In this document: in pieces, positions 43,053-51,591 of the stretch
Position numbering within the stretch: position 1 is the first letter of the stretch
Layout: every line of letters starts with the position of its first letter
Source: Aquabacterium sp. J223
GTDB lineage: Bacteria > Pseudomonadota > Gammaproteobacteria > Burkholderiales > Burkholderiaceae_C
DNA: 64,000 bases
Assembly: GCF_024666615.1 (NCBI RefSeq)
Contig: NZ_CP088297.1
Location: forward strand, 2,294,001-2,358,000
Direction: 5' to 3'
The notes under the pieces: generated by a model
What the model was told of the DNA's origin: nothing
The model's database searches: none
The model's input: only the letters and a program-made list of their open reading frames with translations
Made by a program: the position numbers and the translations under genes

Positions 43053-43088
43053 CAAAAAAGCCGCCGGCTGCGAACCGGGCGGCTTTTG
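43053..43088 (-). terminator. Terminator downstream of bcp (bidirectional form)
   Basis: GCCGCC/GGCGGC stem (43060-43065 and 43078-43083) flanked by AAAAAA and TTTT. On the minus strand six T follow the stem. It ends the bcp transcript before the PIN-PhoH gene. Confidence 0.85.
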
Positions 43089-43200
43089 CGTGGGGTGATG
43101 CGCGTCGAGACGACAACTCACGGGCATGCGCCCATTATGCACAGCGGAGGCGGCGAACCGCCGGCGACGGCGGCCCCCGGGCATGGCCCGGAGCGCGGCA

Positions 43201-43677
43201 TCAGGCGGGGGCCTTCAGCGTCTTCACCGCCTCCAGCACCTCGTCGACGTGGCCGGCGACCTTGATGCCGCGCCACTCGCCGCGCAGCACGCCGTTGCCG
43301 TCGATCAGGAAGGTGCTGCGCTCGATGCCCTTGACCTTCTTGCCGTACATGATCTTGTTCTTCACCACGCCGAACATGTGGCAGAGCTTCTCTTCCGTGT
43401 CGGCGATCAGCTCGAACGGCAGGCCGAGGCTGTCCTTGAACTTCTCGTGCGACGCCATGTTGTCGCGCGAGACGCCGAACACCACCGCGCCGGCCTTGAG
43501 AAAGTCATCGTGACGGTCGCGGAACTGCATCGCCTCGGTGGTACAACCGGGTGTGTTGTCCTTCGGGTAGAAGTAGAGGACCACGGCCTTGCCGGCGAAG
43601 CTGTGCGGCGTGAACTTCACGCCGCCGGTGGCGAGGGCTTCGAATTCCGGCAGGGGTTTGTTGAGGGCAGGCGTCAT
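43201..43677 (-). CDS. bcp: PrxQ/Bcp-type thiol peroxidase
   Basis: Reduces hydroperoxides using thioredoxin. The 158-residue product has peroxidatic Cys about 45 in YPKDNTPGCTTEA. The E. coli resolving Cys five residues later is replaced by Met, but a further Cys lies near residue 99 (KLCHMFGV), the position used by another PrxQ subclass. It has a TATAAT-like -10 upstream and a terminator downstream. Confidence 0.95.
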   Translation of the reverse strand: MTPALNKPLPEFEALATGGVKFTPHSFAGKAVVLYFYPKDNTPGCTTEAMQFRDRHDDFLKAGAVVFGVSRDNMASHEKFKDSLGLPFELIADTEEKLCHMFGVVKNKIMYGKKVKGIERSTFLIDGNGVLRGEWRGIKVAGHVDEVLEAVKTLKAPA

Positions 43678-43771
43678 GAGGTGTTGTAGGCTGGACGCCC
43701 GGACCCGAAAGCGCCGAGCGACCGCACCGTCGAAGCTGAGGCCGTGCTGCGGGTTGCAGCTCAGCCCTCGG

Positions 43772-43777
43772 ATTATA
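43772..43777 (-). promoter_or_regulatory. TATAAT -10 box upstream of bcp
   Basis: Perfect TATAAT on the minus strand about 95 bases before the bcp ATG, in the gap after the Mth938-like gene. Probably the bcp promoter. Confidence 0.5.
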
Positions 43778-43815
43778 GGCGTTGCGGCCTCCTGCCCCGG
43801 TTGGGCGGCCGTGCC

Positions 43816-44205
43816 TCAGCCCGTCGGCGCGTCCGCCTCCAGCAGCAGCGCCGCCACCACCGAGCGCCCTTCCATGGCCAGCACGTTGTAGGTGCGGCAG
43901 GCGGCCAGCGTGTCCATCGTCTCGACGCCGACCCCCGCCTGGATCAGCGGCTTGAGCAGCGCCGGTGCCACGAAGCGCAGCCGCGCGCCGCTGCCGAAGA
44001 CCACCAGTTCGGGCCGCAGCGACAGTACCTGCTCGAAGTGGGCGGCTGTCAGCGCCTGCAGGCCGCCCACCGGCCAGGCCTGCACCTCGCCGCGCCACGG
44101 CACCAGCACGCTGGCCGCATGGGGCTGGCCGTTGACCCAGACGCGGCCGGCCTCGAAGCGGTTCACCGCATTGACGCCCTCAAGGCGGTCTGGCTGGATC
44201 TTCAT
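43816..44205 (-). CDS. Mth938-like (DUF498) domain protein
   Basis: A 129-residue protein with the Mth938/NDUFAF3 fold: LSLRPELVVFGSGARLRFV, then GVGVETMDTLAACRTYNVLAMEGRSVVAALLLE. The mitochondrial homologue helps assemble respiratory complex I; the bacterial role is not settled. TAGAAT lies seven bases before the ATG, so the mRNA may be nearly leaderless. It is divergent from alaA. Confidence 0.85.
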   Translation of the reverse strand: MKIQPDRLEGVNAVNRFEAGRVWVNGQPHAASVLVPWRGEVQAWPVGGLQALTAAHFEQVLSLRPELVVFGSGARLRFVAPALLKPLIQAGVGVETMDTLAACRTYNVLAMEGRSVVAALLLEADAPTG

Positions 44206-44299
44206 GGTTAAATTCTAGGTTTTGCGCGGCGGCAAACCTCGCTCCCGGCCCTGCAGTCCCCGGACGGCGCGGGCCCTTTGCCCAGCGCCGGAGACCGCC

Positions 44300-45526
44300 G
44301 TGAAGCCCATCGCCAAATCCAGCAAGCTCGCCAACGTCTGCTACGACATCCGCGGCCCTGTGCTGGAGAAGGCGCGGCAGATGGAAGAGGACGGCCACAA
44401 GATCATCAAGCTCAACATCGGCAACCTCGCCGTGTTCGGGCTCGAGCCGCCGGACGAGATCGTGCAGGACATGATCCGCAACCTGTCGTCGGCGGCCGGC
44501 TACACCGACTCCAAGGGCCTGTTCGCGCCGCGCAAGGCGGTGGTGCACTACACCCAGGAGAAGGGCATCGCCGGCGTGACGGTGGACGACGTCTACCTGG
44601 GCAATGGCGCCTCCGAGCTGATCTCGTTCAGCATGAACGCGCTGCTGGACGACGGCGACGAGGTGCTGATCCCCGCGCCCGACTACCCGCTCTACACCGC
44701 GGTGGTGGCGCTGTCGGGCGGCACGCCGGTGCACTACCTCTGCGACGAGCCTTCCGGCTGGCTGCCCGACCTCGACGACCTGCGCCGCAAGATCACGCCG
44801 CGCACCAAGGCGCTGGTGGTGATCAACCCGAACAACCCCACTGGCGCCCTGTACCCGGTGGAGCTGCTGAAGGGCCTGGTGGAGATCGCCCGCCAGCACC
44901 AGCTCATCGTGTTCGCCGACGAGATCTACGACAAGACGCTGTACGACGGCGCCGAGCACACCAGCATCGCCTCGCTGGCCGACGACGTGCTGTTCCTGAC
45001 CTTCAACGGCCTGTCGAAGAACTACCGCTCTTGCGGCTACCGCGCCGGCTGGATGGTGGTGTCGGGCGACAAGCGCGCCGCCCGCGACTACATCGAGGGG
45101 CTGAACATGCTGGCCTCGATGCGGCTGTGCGCCAACACGCCGGGCCAGCTGGCCATCCAGACCGCGCTGGGCGGCTACCAGAGCATCAAGGACCTGGTGA
45201 TGCCCGGCGGCCGGCTGGCCCGCCAGCGCGACCTGGCGCACGAACTGCTGAGCCAGATCCCCGGCGTGAGCGTGGTCAAGCCCACCGGCGCGCTCTACAT
45301 GTTCCCCCGGCTCGACCCCAAGCTGTACCCCATCGCCGACGACCAGCAGTTCGCCTACGAGCTGCTGGCCGAGGAGAAGGTGCTGATCGTGCAGGGCACC
45401 GGCTTCAACTGGCCGCGGCCGGACCATTTCCGCCTGGTCTTCCTGCCCAACGTCGACGACCTGCGCGACGCCATCGGCCGCATCGCGCGCTTCCTCGACG
45501 GCTACCGCAAGCGCCACGCCGTCTGA
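44300..45526 (+). CDS. alaA: Alanine aminotransferase AlaA-type
   Basis: PLP-dependent class I aminotransferase, 408 residues, very close to E. coli AlaA throughout: KSSKLANVCYDIRGPVLEKA, INPNNPTGALY, ADEIYDKTLYDGAEH, the PLP Lys in FNGLSKNYRSCGYRAGW and MLASMRLCANTPGQLAIQ. It makes alanine from pyruvate and glutamate. GTG 44300 matches the family start. It begins a run alaA-hom-thrC on the plus strand. Confidence 0.94.
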   Translation: MKPIAKSSKLANVCYDIRGPVLEKARQMEEDGHKIIKLNIGNLAVFGLEPPDEIVQDMIRNLSSAAGYTDSKGLFAPRKAVVHYTQEKGIAGVTVDDVYLGNGASELISFSMNALLDDGDEVLIPAPDYPLYTAVVALSGGTPVHYLCDEPSGWLPDLDDLRRKITPRTKALVVINPNNPTGALYPVELLKGLVEIARQHQLIVFADEIYDKTLYDGAEHTSIASLADDVLFLTFNGLSKNYRSCGYRAGWMVVSGDKRAARDYIEGLNMLASMRLCANTPGQLAIQTALGGYQSIKDLVMPGGRLARQRDLAHELLSQIPGVSVVKPTGALYMFPRLDPKLYPIADDQQFAYELLAEEKVLIVQGTGFNWPRPDHFRLVFLPNVDDLRDAIGRIARFLDGYRKRHAV

Positions 45527-45542
45527 CCACGACCACCGCCCC

Positions 45543-46871
45543 ATGAAACCCATCCAAGTCGGACTTCTCGGCATCGGCACCGTCGGCTCCGGCACCTTCG
45601 AGGTGCTGCGCCGCAACCAGGAGGAGATCCGCCGCCGCGCCGGCCGCGAGATCCGCATCACCATGGTGGCGGACCTGGACACCGCCCGCGCCCGTGCCGT
45701 CGTCGGCGACGCGGCCGAGGTGGTGGGCGACGCCCGCCAGGTCATCGCCAACCCGGCGATCGACATCGTGGTCGAGCTGATCGGCGGCTACGGCATCGCC
45801 AAGGCGCTGGTGATGGAGGCCATCGCCGCCGGCAAGCACGTGGTCACCGCGAACAAGGCGCTGCTGGCGGTGCACGGCACCGAGATCTTCGCCGCCGCCC
45901 GCGAGAAGGGCGTGATGGTGGCCTTCGAGGCCGCGGTGGCCGGCGGCATCCCCATCATCAAGGCGCTGCGCGAGGGCCTGACGGCCAACCGCATCCAGTG
46001 GATCGCCGGCATCATCAACGGCACCACCAACTTCATCCTGTCGGAGATGCGCGACAAGGGCCTGGACTTCGCCACCGTGCTGAAGCAGGCCCAGGCGCTG
46101 GGCTATGCCGAGGCCGACCCCACCTTCGACATCGAAGGCGTGGACGCGGCGCACAAGGTGACGCTGATGAGCGCCATCGCCTTCGGCGTGCCGGTGCAGT
46201 TCGACAAGGCCCATGTCGAGGGCATCACCGGCCTGCAGGCGGCCGACCTGCGCTACGCCGAGCAGCTCGGCTACCGCATCAAGCTGCTGGGCATCACCAA
46301 GCGGCGCGACGACGCCGGCGGCATCGAGTTGCGCGTGCACCCGACCCTGGTGCCCGCCAAGCGGCTGATCGCCAACGTCGAGGGCGCGATGAACGCGGTG
46401 GTGGTGCAGGGCGACGCGGTGGGCACGACGCTGTACTACGGCAAGGGCGCGGGCAGCGAGCCCACCGCCTCCGCGGTGATCGCCGACCTGGTCGACATCA
46501 CCCGGCTGCACACCGCCGACCCCGACCACCGCGTGCCGCACCTGGCCTTCCAGCCCGACCACATGGCCGACACGCCCATCCTGCCGGTGGAGCAGGTGGT
46601 GACCTCGTTCTACCTGCGGCTGTCGGTGGCCGACGAGGCCGGCGTGCTGGCCAGCGTCACCGGCATCCTGGCCGGCCGCGGCATCTCCATCAGCGCCGTG
46701 CTGCAGCGGCCCAACCAGCCCGAGGGCGTCGACGACGCGCGGCAGACCGACCTCGTCATCCTGACCCACGACACCATGGAAGGCCGCATGCGCGAGGCGA
46801 TCGCCGAACTGCAGGCGCTGGCGACCGTGCTGGCGCCGGTGGTCAGCCTGCGCAAGGAAGAGCTGGCCTGA
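45543..46871 (+). CDS. hom: Homoserine dehydrogenase
   Basis: Reduces aspartate semialdehyde to homoserine for threonine and methionine. 442 residues. The nucleotide loop is VGLLGIGTVGSGTFEVL. Catalytic region: GIINGTTNFILSEMRDKG and AEADPTFDIEGVDAAHK. A C-terminal ACT domain (LSVADEAGVLASVTGILAGRGISI) is the usual site of threonine feedback. It lies 16 bases after alaA and 13 before thrC. Confidence 0.97.
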   Translation: MKPIQVGLLGIGTVGSGTFEVLRRNQEEIRRRAGREIRITMVADLDTARARAVVGDAAEVVGDARQVIANPAIDIVVELIGGYGIAKALVMEAIAAGKHVVTANKALLAVHGTEIFAAAREKGVMVAFEAAVAGGIPIIKALREGLTANRIQWIAGIINGTTNFILSEMRDKGLDFATVLKQAQALGYAEADPTFDIEGVDAAHKVTLMSAIAFGVPVQFDKAHVEGITGLQAADLRYAEQLGYRIKLLGITKRRDDAGGIELRVHPTLVPAKRLIANVEGAMNAVVVQGDAVGTTLYYGKGAGSEPTASAVIADLVDITRLHTADPDHRVPHLAFQPDHMADTPILPVEQVVTSFYLRLSVADEAGVLASVTGILAGRGISISAVLQRPNQPEGVDDARQTDLVILTHDTMEGRMREAIAELQALATVLAPVVSLRKEELA

Positions 46872-46884
46872 CCGCCGCAAGCGC

Positions 46885-48333
46885 ATGAAGTACATCTCCA
46901 CCCGTGGCGCGGCCGAGCGCCGCGGCTTCTCCGAGATCCTGCTCGAGGGCCTGGCGCCCGACGGCGGGCTGTACCTGCCGGAACGCTATCCGCAGGTCGA
47001 CACCGCGACCCTGAAGGCCTGGCGCCGGCTGTCGTACGCCGACCTGGCCTTCCAGATCCTGTCGCTGTACATCGACGACATCCCGGCCGACGACCTGCAC
47101 GGCATCTGCCGCCGCACCTACACCGAGGCCGTCTTCGGCACGCCGCAGATCGTGCCGTTGAAGACGCTGCAGCCGAAGCTGCACCTGGAGGCGTTGTCCA
47201 ACGGCCCGACGCTGGCCTTCAAGGACATGGCCATGCAGCTGCTCGGCCAGCTCTTCGAGTACGAGCTGGGCCGGCGCGGGCAGACGCTGAACATCCTCGG
47301 CGCCACCTCGGGCGACACCGGCAGCGCCGCCGAGTACGCCATGCGCGGCAAACGTGGCGTGCGCGTCTTCATGCTGTCGCCGCACGGCCGCATGAGCCCC
47401 TTCCAGCAGGCGCAGATGTTCTCCCTGCAGGACGAGAACATCCACAACCTGGTGGTGCAGGGCGTCTTCGACGACTGCCAGGACATCGTGAAGGCGGTGT
47501 CCAACGACCTCGCCTTCAAGCGCCGCTACCGCATCGGCACCGTCAACTCGATCAACTGGGCACGGTTGCTGGCCCAGGTCGTCTACTACTTCGCCGGCTA
47601 CTTCCAGGCCACCGAAGAGGACGGCCAGCCGGTGAGCTTCACCGTGCCGTCGGGCAACTTCGGCAACATCTGCGCCGGCCACGTGGCGCGCATGATGGGC
47701 CTGCCGATCGCCAGGCTGGTCTGCGCCACCAACGAGAACGACGTGCTCGACGAGTTCTTCCGCACCGGCACCTACCGCGTGCGCGCCAGCGCCGAGACGC
47801 ACGAGACCTCCAGCCCGTCGATGGACATCTCCAAGGCGTCCAACTTCGAGCGCTTCGTCTACGACCTGCTCGGCCGCGACGGCCAGCGCACGGCCGCGCT
47901 GTTCCGCGACGCGGTGGAGGGCGACGGCCGCTTCACGCTCGCGCCGGAGGACTTCGCCCGCGTGCCGCGCGACTTCGGTTTCGTCTCCGGCCGCAGCACC
48001 CATGCCGACCGGCTGGCCACCATCCGCCACTGCTTCGATCGGTACGGCGTGATGATCGACACCCACACCGCCGACGGCTTGAAGGTGGCGCTCGAGCGGC
48101 GCGACCCGCAGGTGCCGATGATCGTGCTGGAGACGGCGCTGCCGGTGAAGTTCGCGGCCACGATCCGCGAGGCGCTGGGTCGTGAACCGGACCGGCCTGC
48201 GGCGCTGGACGGCATCGAGGCGGCGCCCAAGCGCTTCACGGTCGTGCCCGCCGACGTGCAGGCGGTGAAGGACCACATCGCCCGCCACTGTCCCGAGCTG
48301 TCGGCCGGCGTGGCCGCCGCGTCGGGCGGCTGA
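46885..48333 (+). CDS. thrC: Threonine synthase
   Basis: Converts O-phosphohomoserine to threonine. The product is 482 residues, the longer yeast/gamma type. It starts MKYISTRGAAERRGFSEILLEGLAPDGGLY. The PLP Lys lies in PTLAFKDMAMQLLG. GATSGDTGSAAEYAMRGK and VPSGNFGNICAGHVARMMGLP bind cofactor phosphate. It immediately follows hom; mobB starts four bases after its stop. Confidence 0.97.
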   Translation: MKYISTRGAAERRGFSEILLEGLAPDGGLYLPERYPQVDTATLKAWRRLSYADLAFQILSLYIDDIPADDLHGICRRTYTEAVFGTPQIVPLKTLQPKLHLEALSNGPTLAFKDMAMQLLGQLFEYELGRRGQTLNILGATSGDTGSAAEYAMRGKRGVRVFMLSPHGRMSPFQQAQMFSLQDENIHNLVVQGVFDDCQDIVKAVSNDLAFKRRYRIGTVNSINWARLLAQVVYYFAGYFQATEEDGQPVSFTVPSGNFGNICAGHVARMMGLPIARLVCATNENDVLDEFFRTGTYRVRASAETHETSSPSMDISKASNFERFVYDLLGRDGQRTAALFRDAVEGDGRFTLAPEDFARVPRDFGFVSGRSTHADRLATIRHCFDRYGVMIDTHTADGLKVALERRDPQVPMIVLETALPVKFAATIREALGREPDRPAALDGIEAAPKRFTVVPADVQAVKDHIARHCPELSAGVAAASGG

Positions 48334-48337
48334 GGCG

Positions 48338-48865
48338 ATGCACGTCGTCGCCTTCTGCGGCTGGTCGGGCTCGGGCAAGACCACCGTGCTCGAAGGCGTG
48401 ATCGCGGCGCTGCGGGCGCAGGGGCGGTCGGTGTCGGTGATCAAGCACGCCCACCACCGCTTCGACATGGACCACCCGGGCAAGGACTCGTGGCGCCACC
48501 GCCAGGCCGGCGCCGGCGAGGTGCTCGTCGCCTCGCGCCACCGGCTGGCGCTGCTGCGCGAGTACCGCGAGCCGCTGGAGCACCGGCCGGCCGACCTGAT
48601 CGCCGAACTGTCGCCCTGCGACTGGGTGCTGGCCGAGGGCTTCCGCCAGTCCGACCTGCCGAAGGTGGAGGTCTGGCGGACGGCGCCGGGCGAACCGCCG
48701 CTGTACCCCGACGATGCGGCCGTGATCGCGGTGGCCACCGACGACCCCGCGGCGCTGCCGCAGCGCCCGCGCCAGCCGGTGCTGCCGCTCAACGACCCAC
48801 CGGCGATCGCCGCCTGGCTGCTCGACCAGGCGCCCCACCTGCGCTGGAACCCGGAGAACCGGTGA
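48338..48865 (+). CDS. mobB: Molybdopterin-guanine dinucleotide biosynthesis adaptor MobB
   Basis: A 175-residue P-loop GTPase that supports MobA. Walker A is FCGWSGSGKTTVLEGVI. SVIKHAHHRFDMDHPGKDSWRHRQAGA and VLAEGFRQSDLPKVEVWR are family signatures. The stop overlaps the moeA ATG, so it is coupled to moeA. Confidence 0.95.
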   Translation: MHVVAFCGWSGSGKTTVLEGVIAALRAQGRSVSVIKHAHHRFDMDHPGKDSWRHRQAGAGEVLVASRHRLALLREYREPLEHRPADLIAELSPCDWVLAEGFRQSDLPKVEVWRTAPGEPPLYPDDAAVIAVATDDPAALPQRPRQPVLPLNDPPAIAAWLLDQAPHLRWNPENR

Positions 48866-50139
48866 TGCCTTCTGCCGCCGACCCCAAGGCCGCCCGGCCG
48901 CCGCTGCTGACGCTGGACGACGCCCTGGCGCAGCTGGCCGCCGGCGCCGCGGCCGCCCGCCTCGCCGAGACCGAGACGCTCAGCACCTTCGACGCCCTCG
49001 GCCGGGTGCTGGCGGCGCCGGTCACCTCGACCATCGACGTGCCGCAGCACGACAACAGCGCGATGGACGGCTACGCCCTGCGCGCGGCCGACGTGCCGGT
49101 GGCCGGCACCGTGCTGCCGGTGAGCCAGCGCATCGCGGCCGGCGGCGTCGGCGCCACGCTGCAGCCCGGCACGGCGGCGCGCATCTTCACCGGCGCACCG
49201 CTGCCGGCGGGCGCCGACGCGGTGGTCATGCAGGAGCAGTGCACCGCGCTGGACGGCGGCCAGGTGCGCATCGACACCGTCCCGACGGCGGGGCTGGCCG
49301 TGCGCCGAGCCGGCGAGGACGTGCCGCGCGGCGCGGAGGTGCTGGCCGCCGGCCGGCGCCTCAACCCGCAGGCGCTGGGCGTGGCCGCGGCGGTGGGCAC
49401 CGCGCGGTTGACCGTGCTGCGGCGCCCGCGCGTGGCGCTGTTCTCCACCGGCGACGAACTGGTGATGCCGGGCCAGCCGCTGCCGCCGGGTGCCATCTAC
49501 AACTCCAACCGCTTCCTGTTGCGCGGCCTGCTGCAGGCCGCCGGCTGCGAGGTGCAGGACCTGGGCATCGTGCCCGACGACCTCGGCGCCACCCGCGCCG
49601 CGCTGCGCGAGGCGGCCGCGGGCAACGACCTCATCGTCAGCTCCGGCGGGGTGTCGGTGGGCGAGGAAGACCACCTCAAGCCGGCGGTGCAGGCCGAGGG
49701 CGAATTGTCGCTGTGGTCGATCGCCATCAAGCCGGGCAAGCCGCTGGCCTTCGGCCGCGTGCGCCGCGGGGAGGGGGCGGGAGGGGCCGGCGGCCAGGCG
49801 CTGTTCCTCGGCCTGCCGGGCAACCCGGTGTCCAGCTTCATCACCTTCGTGCTCGCCGGCCGGGTGCTGCTGCACGCGCTGCAGGGCATGGACCCGGCGC
49901 TGCCGCGCGGCCTGCCGCTGCGCGCCGACTTCGACTGGCCGAAGCCGGACCCCAAGCGGCGCGAGTTCCTGCGCGTCAGCCTGAACGCCGCGGGTGGGCT
50001 CGACCTGTTCGGCCGCCAGGGCTCCGGCGTGCTCACCTCCACCGTCTGGGCCGACGGCCTGGTCGACCTGCCGGCCGGCACCGCGGTGCGACGTGGCGAC
50101 ACGGTGGTCTACCTGCCGCTGTCGCAACTGCTCGGCTAG
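48865..50139 (+). CDS. moeA: Molybdopterin molybdenumtransferase MoeA
   Basis: Inserts molybdate into adenylated molybdopterin. 424 residues. Visible motifs are VPQHDNSAMDGYAL, IFTGAPLPAGADAVVMQEQ, RPRVALFSTGDELV, SSGGVSVGEEDHLKPAV, FLGLPGNPVSSFITF. Start ATG 48865. A 25-codon ORF begins two bases after its stop and leads into moaD. Confidence 0.97.
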   Translation: MPSAADPKAARPPLLTLDDALAQLAAGAAAARLAETETLSTFDALGRVLAAPVTSTIDVPQHDNSAMDGYALRAADVPVAGTVLPVSQRIAAGGVGATLQPGTAARIFTGAPLPAGADAVVMQEQCTALDGGQVRIDTVPTAGLAVRRAGEDVPRGAEVLAAGRRLNPQALGVAAAVGTARLTVLRRPRVALFSTGDELVMPGQPLPPGAIYNSNRFLLRGLLQAAGCEVQDLGIVPDDLGATRAALREAAAGNDLIVSSGGVSVGEEDHLKPAVQAEGELSLWSIAIKPGKPLAFGRVRRGEGAGGAGGQALFLGLPGNPVSSFITFVLAGRVLLHALQGMDPALPRGLPLRADFDWPKPDPKRREFLRVSLNAAGGLDLFGRQGSGVLTSTVWADGLVDLPAGTAVRRGDTVVYLPLSQLLG

Positions 50140-50141
50140 GC

Positions 50142-50219
50142 ATGTCGACCCCCGCCCGCTTCCGCTCACGACCCCCGAGGGGTGCTCAGGCCGCCTGGGG
50201 CGGCCCTGCGCCGGACTGA
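50142..50219 (+). CDS. 25-codon ORF in the moeA-moaD gap (copy B)
   Basis: ATG 50142 to TGA 50217 encodes M-S-T-P-A-R-F-R-S-R-P-P-R-G followed by a Gly/Ala/Pro end, 25 residues. It matches copy A (13886-13963) in length and in 15 residues, and starts two bases after the moeA stop and ends nine bases before moaD. That placement fits a translationally coupled small peptide. There is no ribosome site beyond the upstream gene, so it would depend on re-initiation. I do not recognise it. Confidence 0.45.
   Translation: MSTPARFRSRPPRGAQAAWGGPAPD
50142..50219 (+). repeat. Dispersed operon-gap repeat, copy B
   Basis: Shares CGCTCACGACCCCCG with copy A at the same offset from its ATG. A clear hairpin GGCCGCC-tgg-GGCGGCC lies at 50189-50205, comparable in position to the second stem of copy A. 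Confidence 0.6.
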
Positions 50220-50228
50220 GCTCCTGTC

Positions 50229-50483
50229 ATGCAGATCCACCTGCGCTACTTCGCCTCGCTGCGCGAGGCCCTCGGCCGCGGCGAGACGGTCATCCCGCCC
50301 GACGAGGTGGCCACGGTCGGCGCGCTGCGGCGCTGGCTCGCCGGGCGCGACGCCCGCCATGCCGACGTGCTGGCCCCCGGCCGCGCGCTGCGCTGTGCGC
50401 TCGACCAGACGATGGTGGCCGAGGACGCGCCGCTGCACGACGGCGCCGAAGTCGCGTTCTTCCCGCCGGTGACCGGCGGCTGA
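50229..50483 (+). CDS. moaD: Molybdopterin synthase small (sulfur-carrier) subunit
   Basis: An 84-residue ubiquitin-like protein that carries a C-terminal thiocarboxylate to cyclic pyranopterin. It begins MQIHLRYFASLREALGRG and ends in the essential GG (PPVTGG). It works with MoaE, whose gene lies about 1.1 kb downstream past an oppositely oriented esterase gene. Confidence 0.95.
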   Translation: MQIHLRYFASLREALGRGETVIPPDEVATVGALRRWLAGRDARHADVLAPGRALRCALDQTMVAEDAPLHDGAEVAFFPPVTGG

Positions 50484-50504
50484 GCCGGCCGCCGGCAGCC
50501 TGCG

Positions 50505-51482
50505 TCAGCGCAGACCCATGAACCGGCGCAGCGCGTCGGTCAGGGCCCGGTCGTCGGTGTTGATCGCGTAGACCTCCGACATGTGGCTGTGGCCCAGCAG
50601 CTTGGCAAAGGTCGGGCACCGGCCGGCTGCGCACAGGGTCTGGCGCGCCTGCGCAGCCTGGCGCTGGAAGTCCATCGGGTCGAGTTCGGCGAAGGCGATG
50701 AACATCGGTACCGGTGCCTTTAGCATGCCGGGCAGGGCCGAGCGCTCGGCATGACGCGCCGGGTCGTCGCCGAAGTACGCCCTCAATGGCGGGTTGACCT
50801 CCGCGGTCGTGGTGTCGAACAGCCCTGACAGCAGGATGGCGCCGGCCAGTCCGGTGTCGGGCGCCACCCAGAAGCGCGGATGACCGACGTACTGCGCCAC
50901 ATGCGCCGCCCCGGCCGAGTGCCCCATCAGCCAGATGCGCGACGGGTCGCCGCCCTGCGCTGCGACGTTGGCCTTCACCCATCGCAGTGCGGCGGCCAGG
51001 TCCTCCTGCGCGCCCGGCCACTGCGTGTGCGGCGCCAGGCGGTAGGTGATGTTCACCGCCACCATGCCCTGGCCCAGCGCCCACAGTGCGATGTTGTCGT
51101 AGAAAGGGCTGTCGCCCGTGCGTCGGTCACCGCCGACGAAGGCGCCGCCATGCACAAAGACCAGCACCGGCCGCGGTGCGCCGCCGGCCGCGGCGGGCGC
51201 GAACAGGTCCAGCAGGTGGCGAGCTTGCGGACCGTAGGCGATGCCACGGCTCACGCGCACGCCGGCATACGGTTCCTTCTTTTGCAGCGGCGCATAGAGC
51301 GGCGCGGTGGCTGGCGGCGCGACGACCGGGCCGATGACGCGCAACGCCTGCTCCATGGCCGGCGGCACCTGCGACAGAAGGGCGCCGTCCCCGGTAGGGC
51401 CGGGCGACGACGCGCAGCCTGCGAGCGCGAGCGCGACGGCCAGGGCGAGAAAGCGAGCGTGTGACCGGAGGGAGGTATTCAT
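50505..51482 (-). CDS. Lipoprotein alpha/beta-hydrolase (HSL-type esterase)
   Basis: A 325-residue exported esterase. The lipobox is LALAVALALAGC. The oxyanion motif HGGAFVGGDRR, nucleophile GHSAGAAH, acid in FAELDPMDF and catalytic His in LLGHSHMSEVY place it in the hormone-sensitive-lipase/carboxylesterase family. The substrate is unknown. It lies on the minus strand between moaD and moaE, which are otherwise co-oriented, suggesting an insertion into the molybdenum cluster. Confidence 0.88.
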   Translation of the reverse strand: MNTSLRSHARFLALAVALALAGCASSPGPTGDGALLSQVPPAMEQALRVIGPVVAPPATAPLYAPLQKKEPYAGVRVSRGIAYGPQARHLLDLFAPAAAGGAPRPVLVFVHGGAFVGGDRRTGDSPFYDNIALWALGQGMVAVNITYRLAPHTQWPGAQEDLAAALRWVKANVAAQGGDPSRIWLMGHSAGAAHVAQYVGHPRFWVAPDTGLAGAILLSGLFDTTTAEVNPPLRAYFGDDPARHAERSALPGMLKAPVPMFIAFAELDPMDFQRQAAQARQTLCAAGRCPTFAKLLGHSHMSEVYAINTDDRALTDALRRFMGLR

Positions 51483-51591
51483 GCCGTATGCGGAATATCA
51501 ACACGGGGGCGATTCTGGATAGTCGCGGCCGGAAAAGGCGCCTGGGGGGAAGCACCGGCTGGACAGGACGCCCGATGCCACAATTCGTGTC

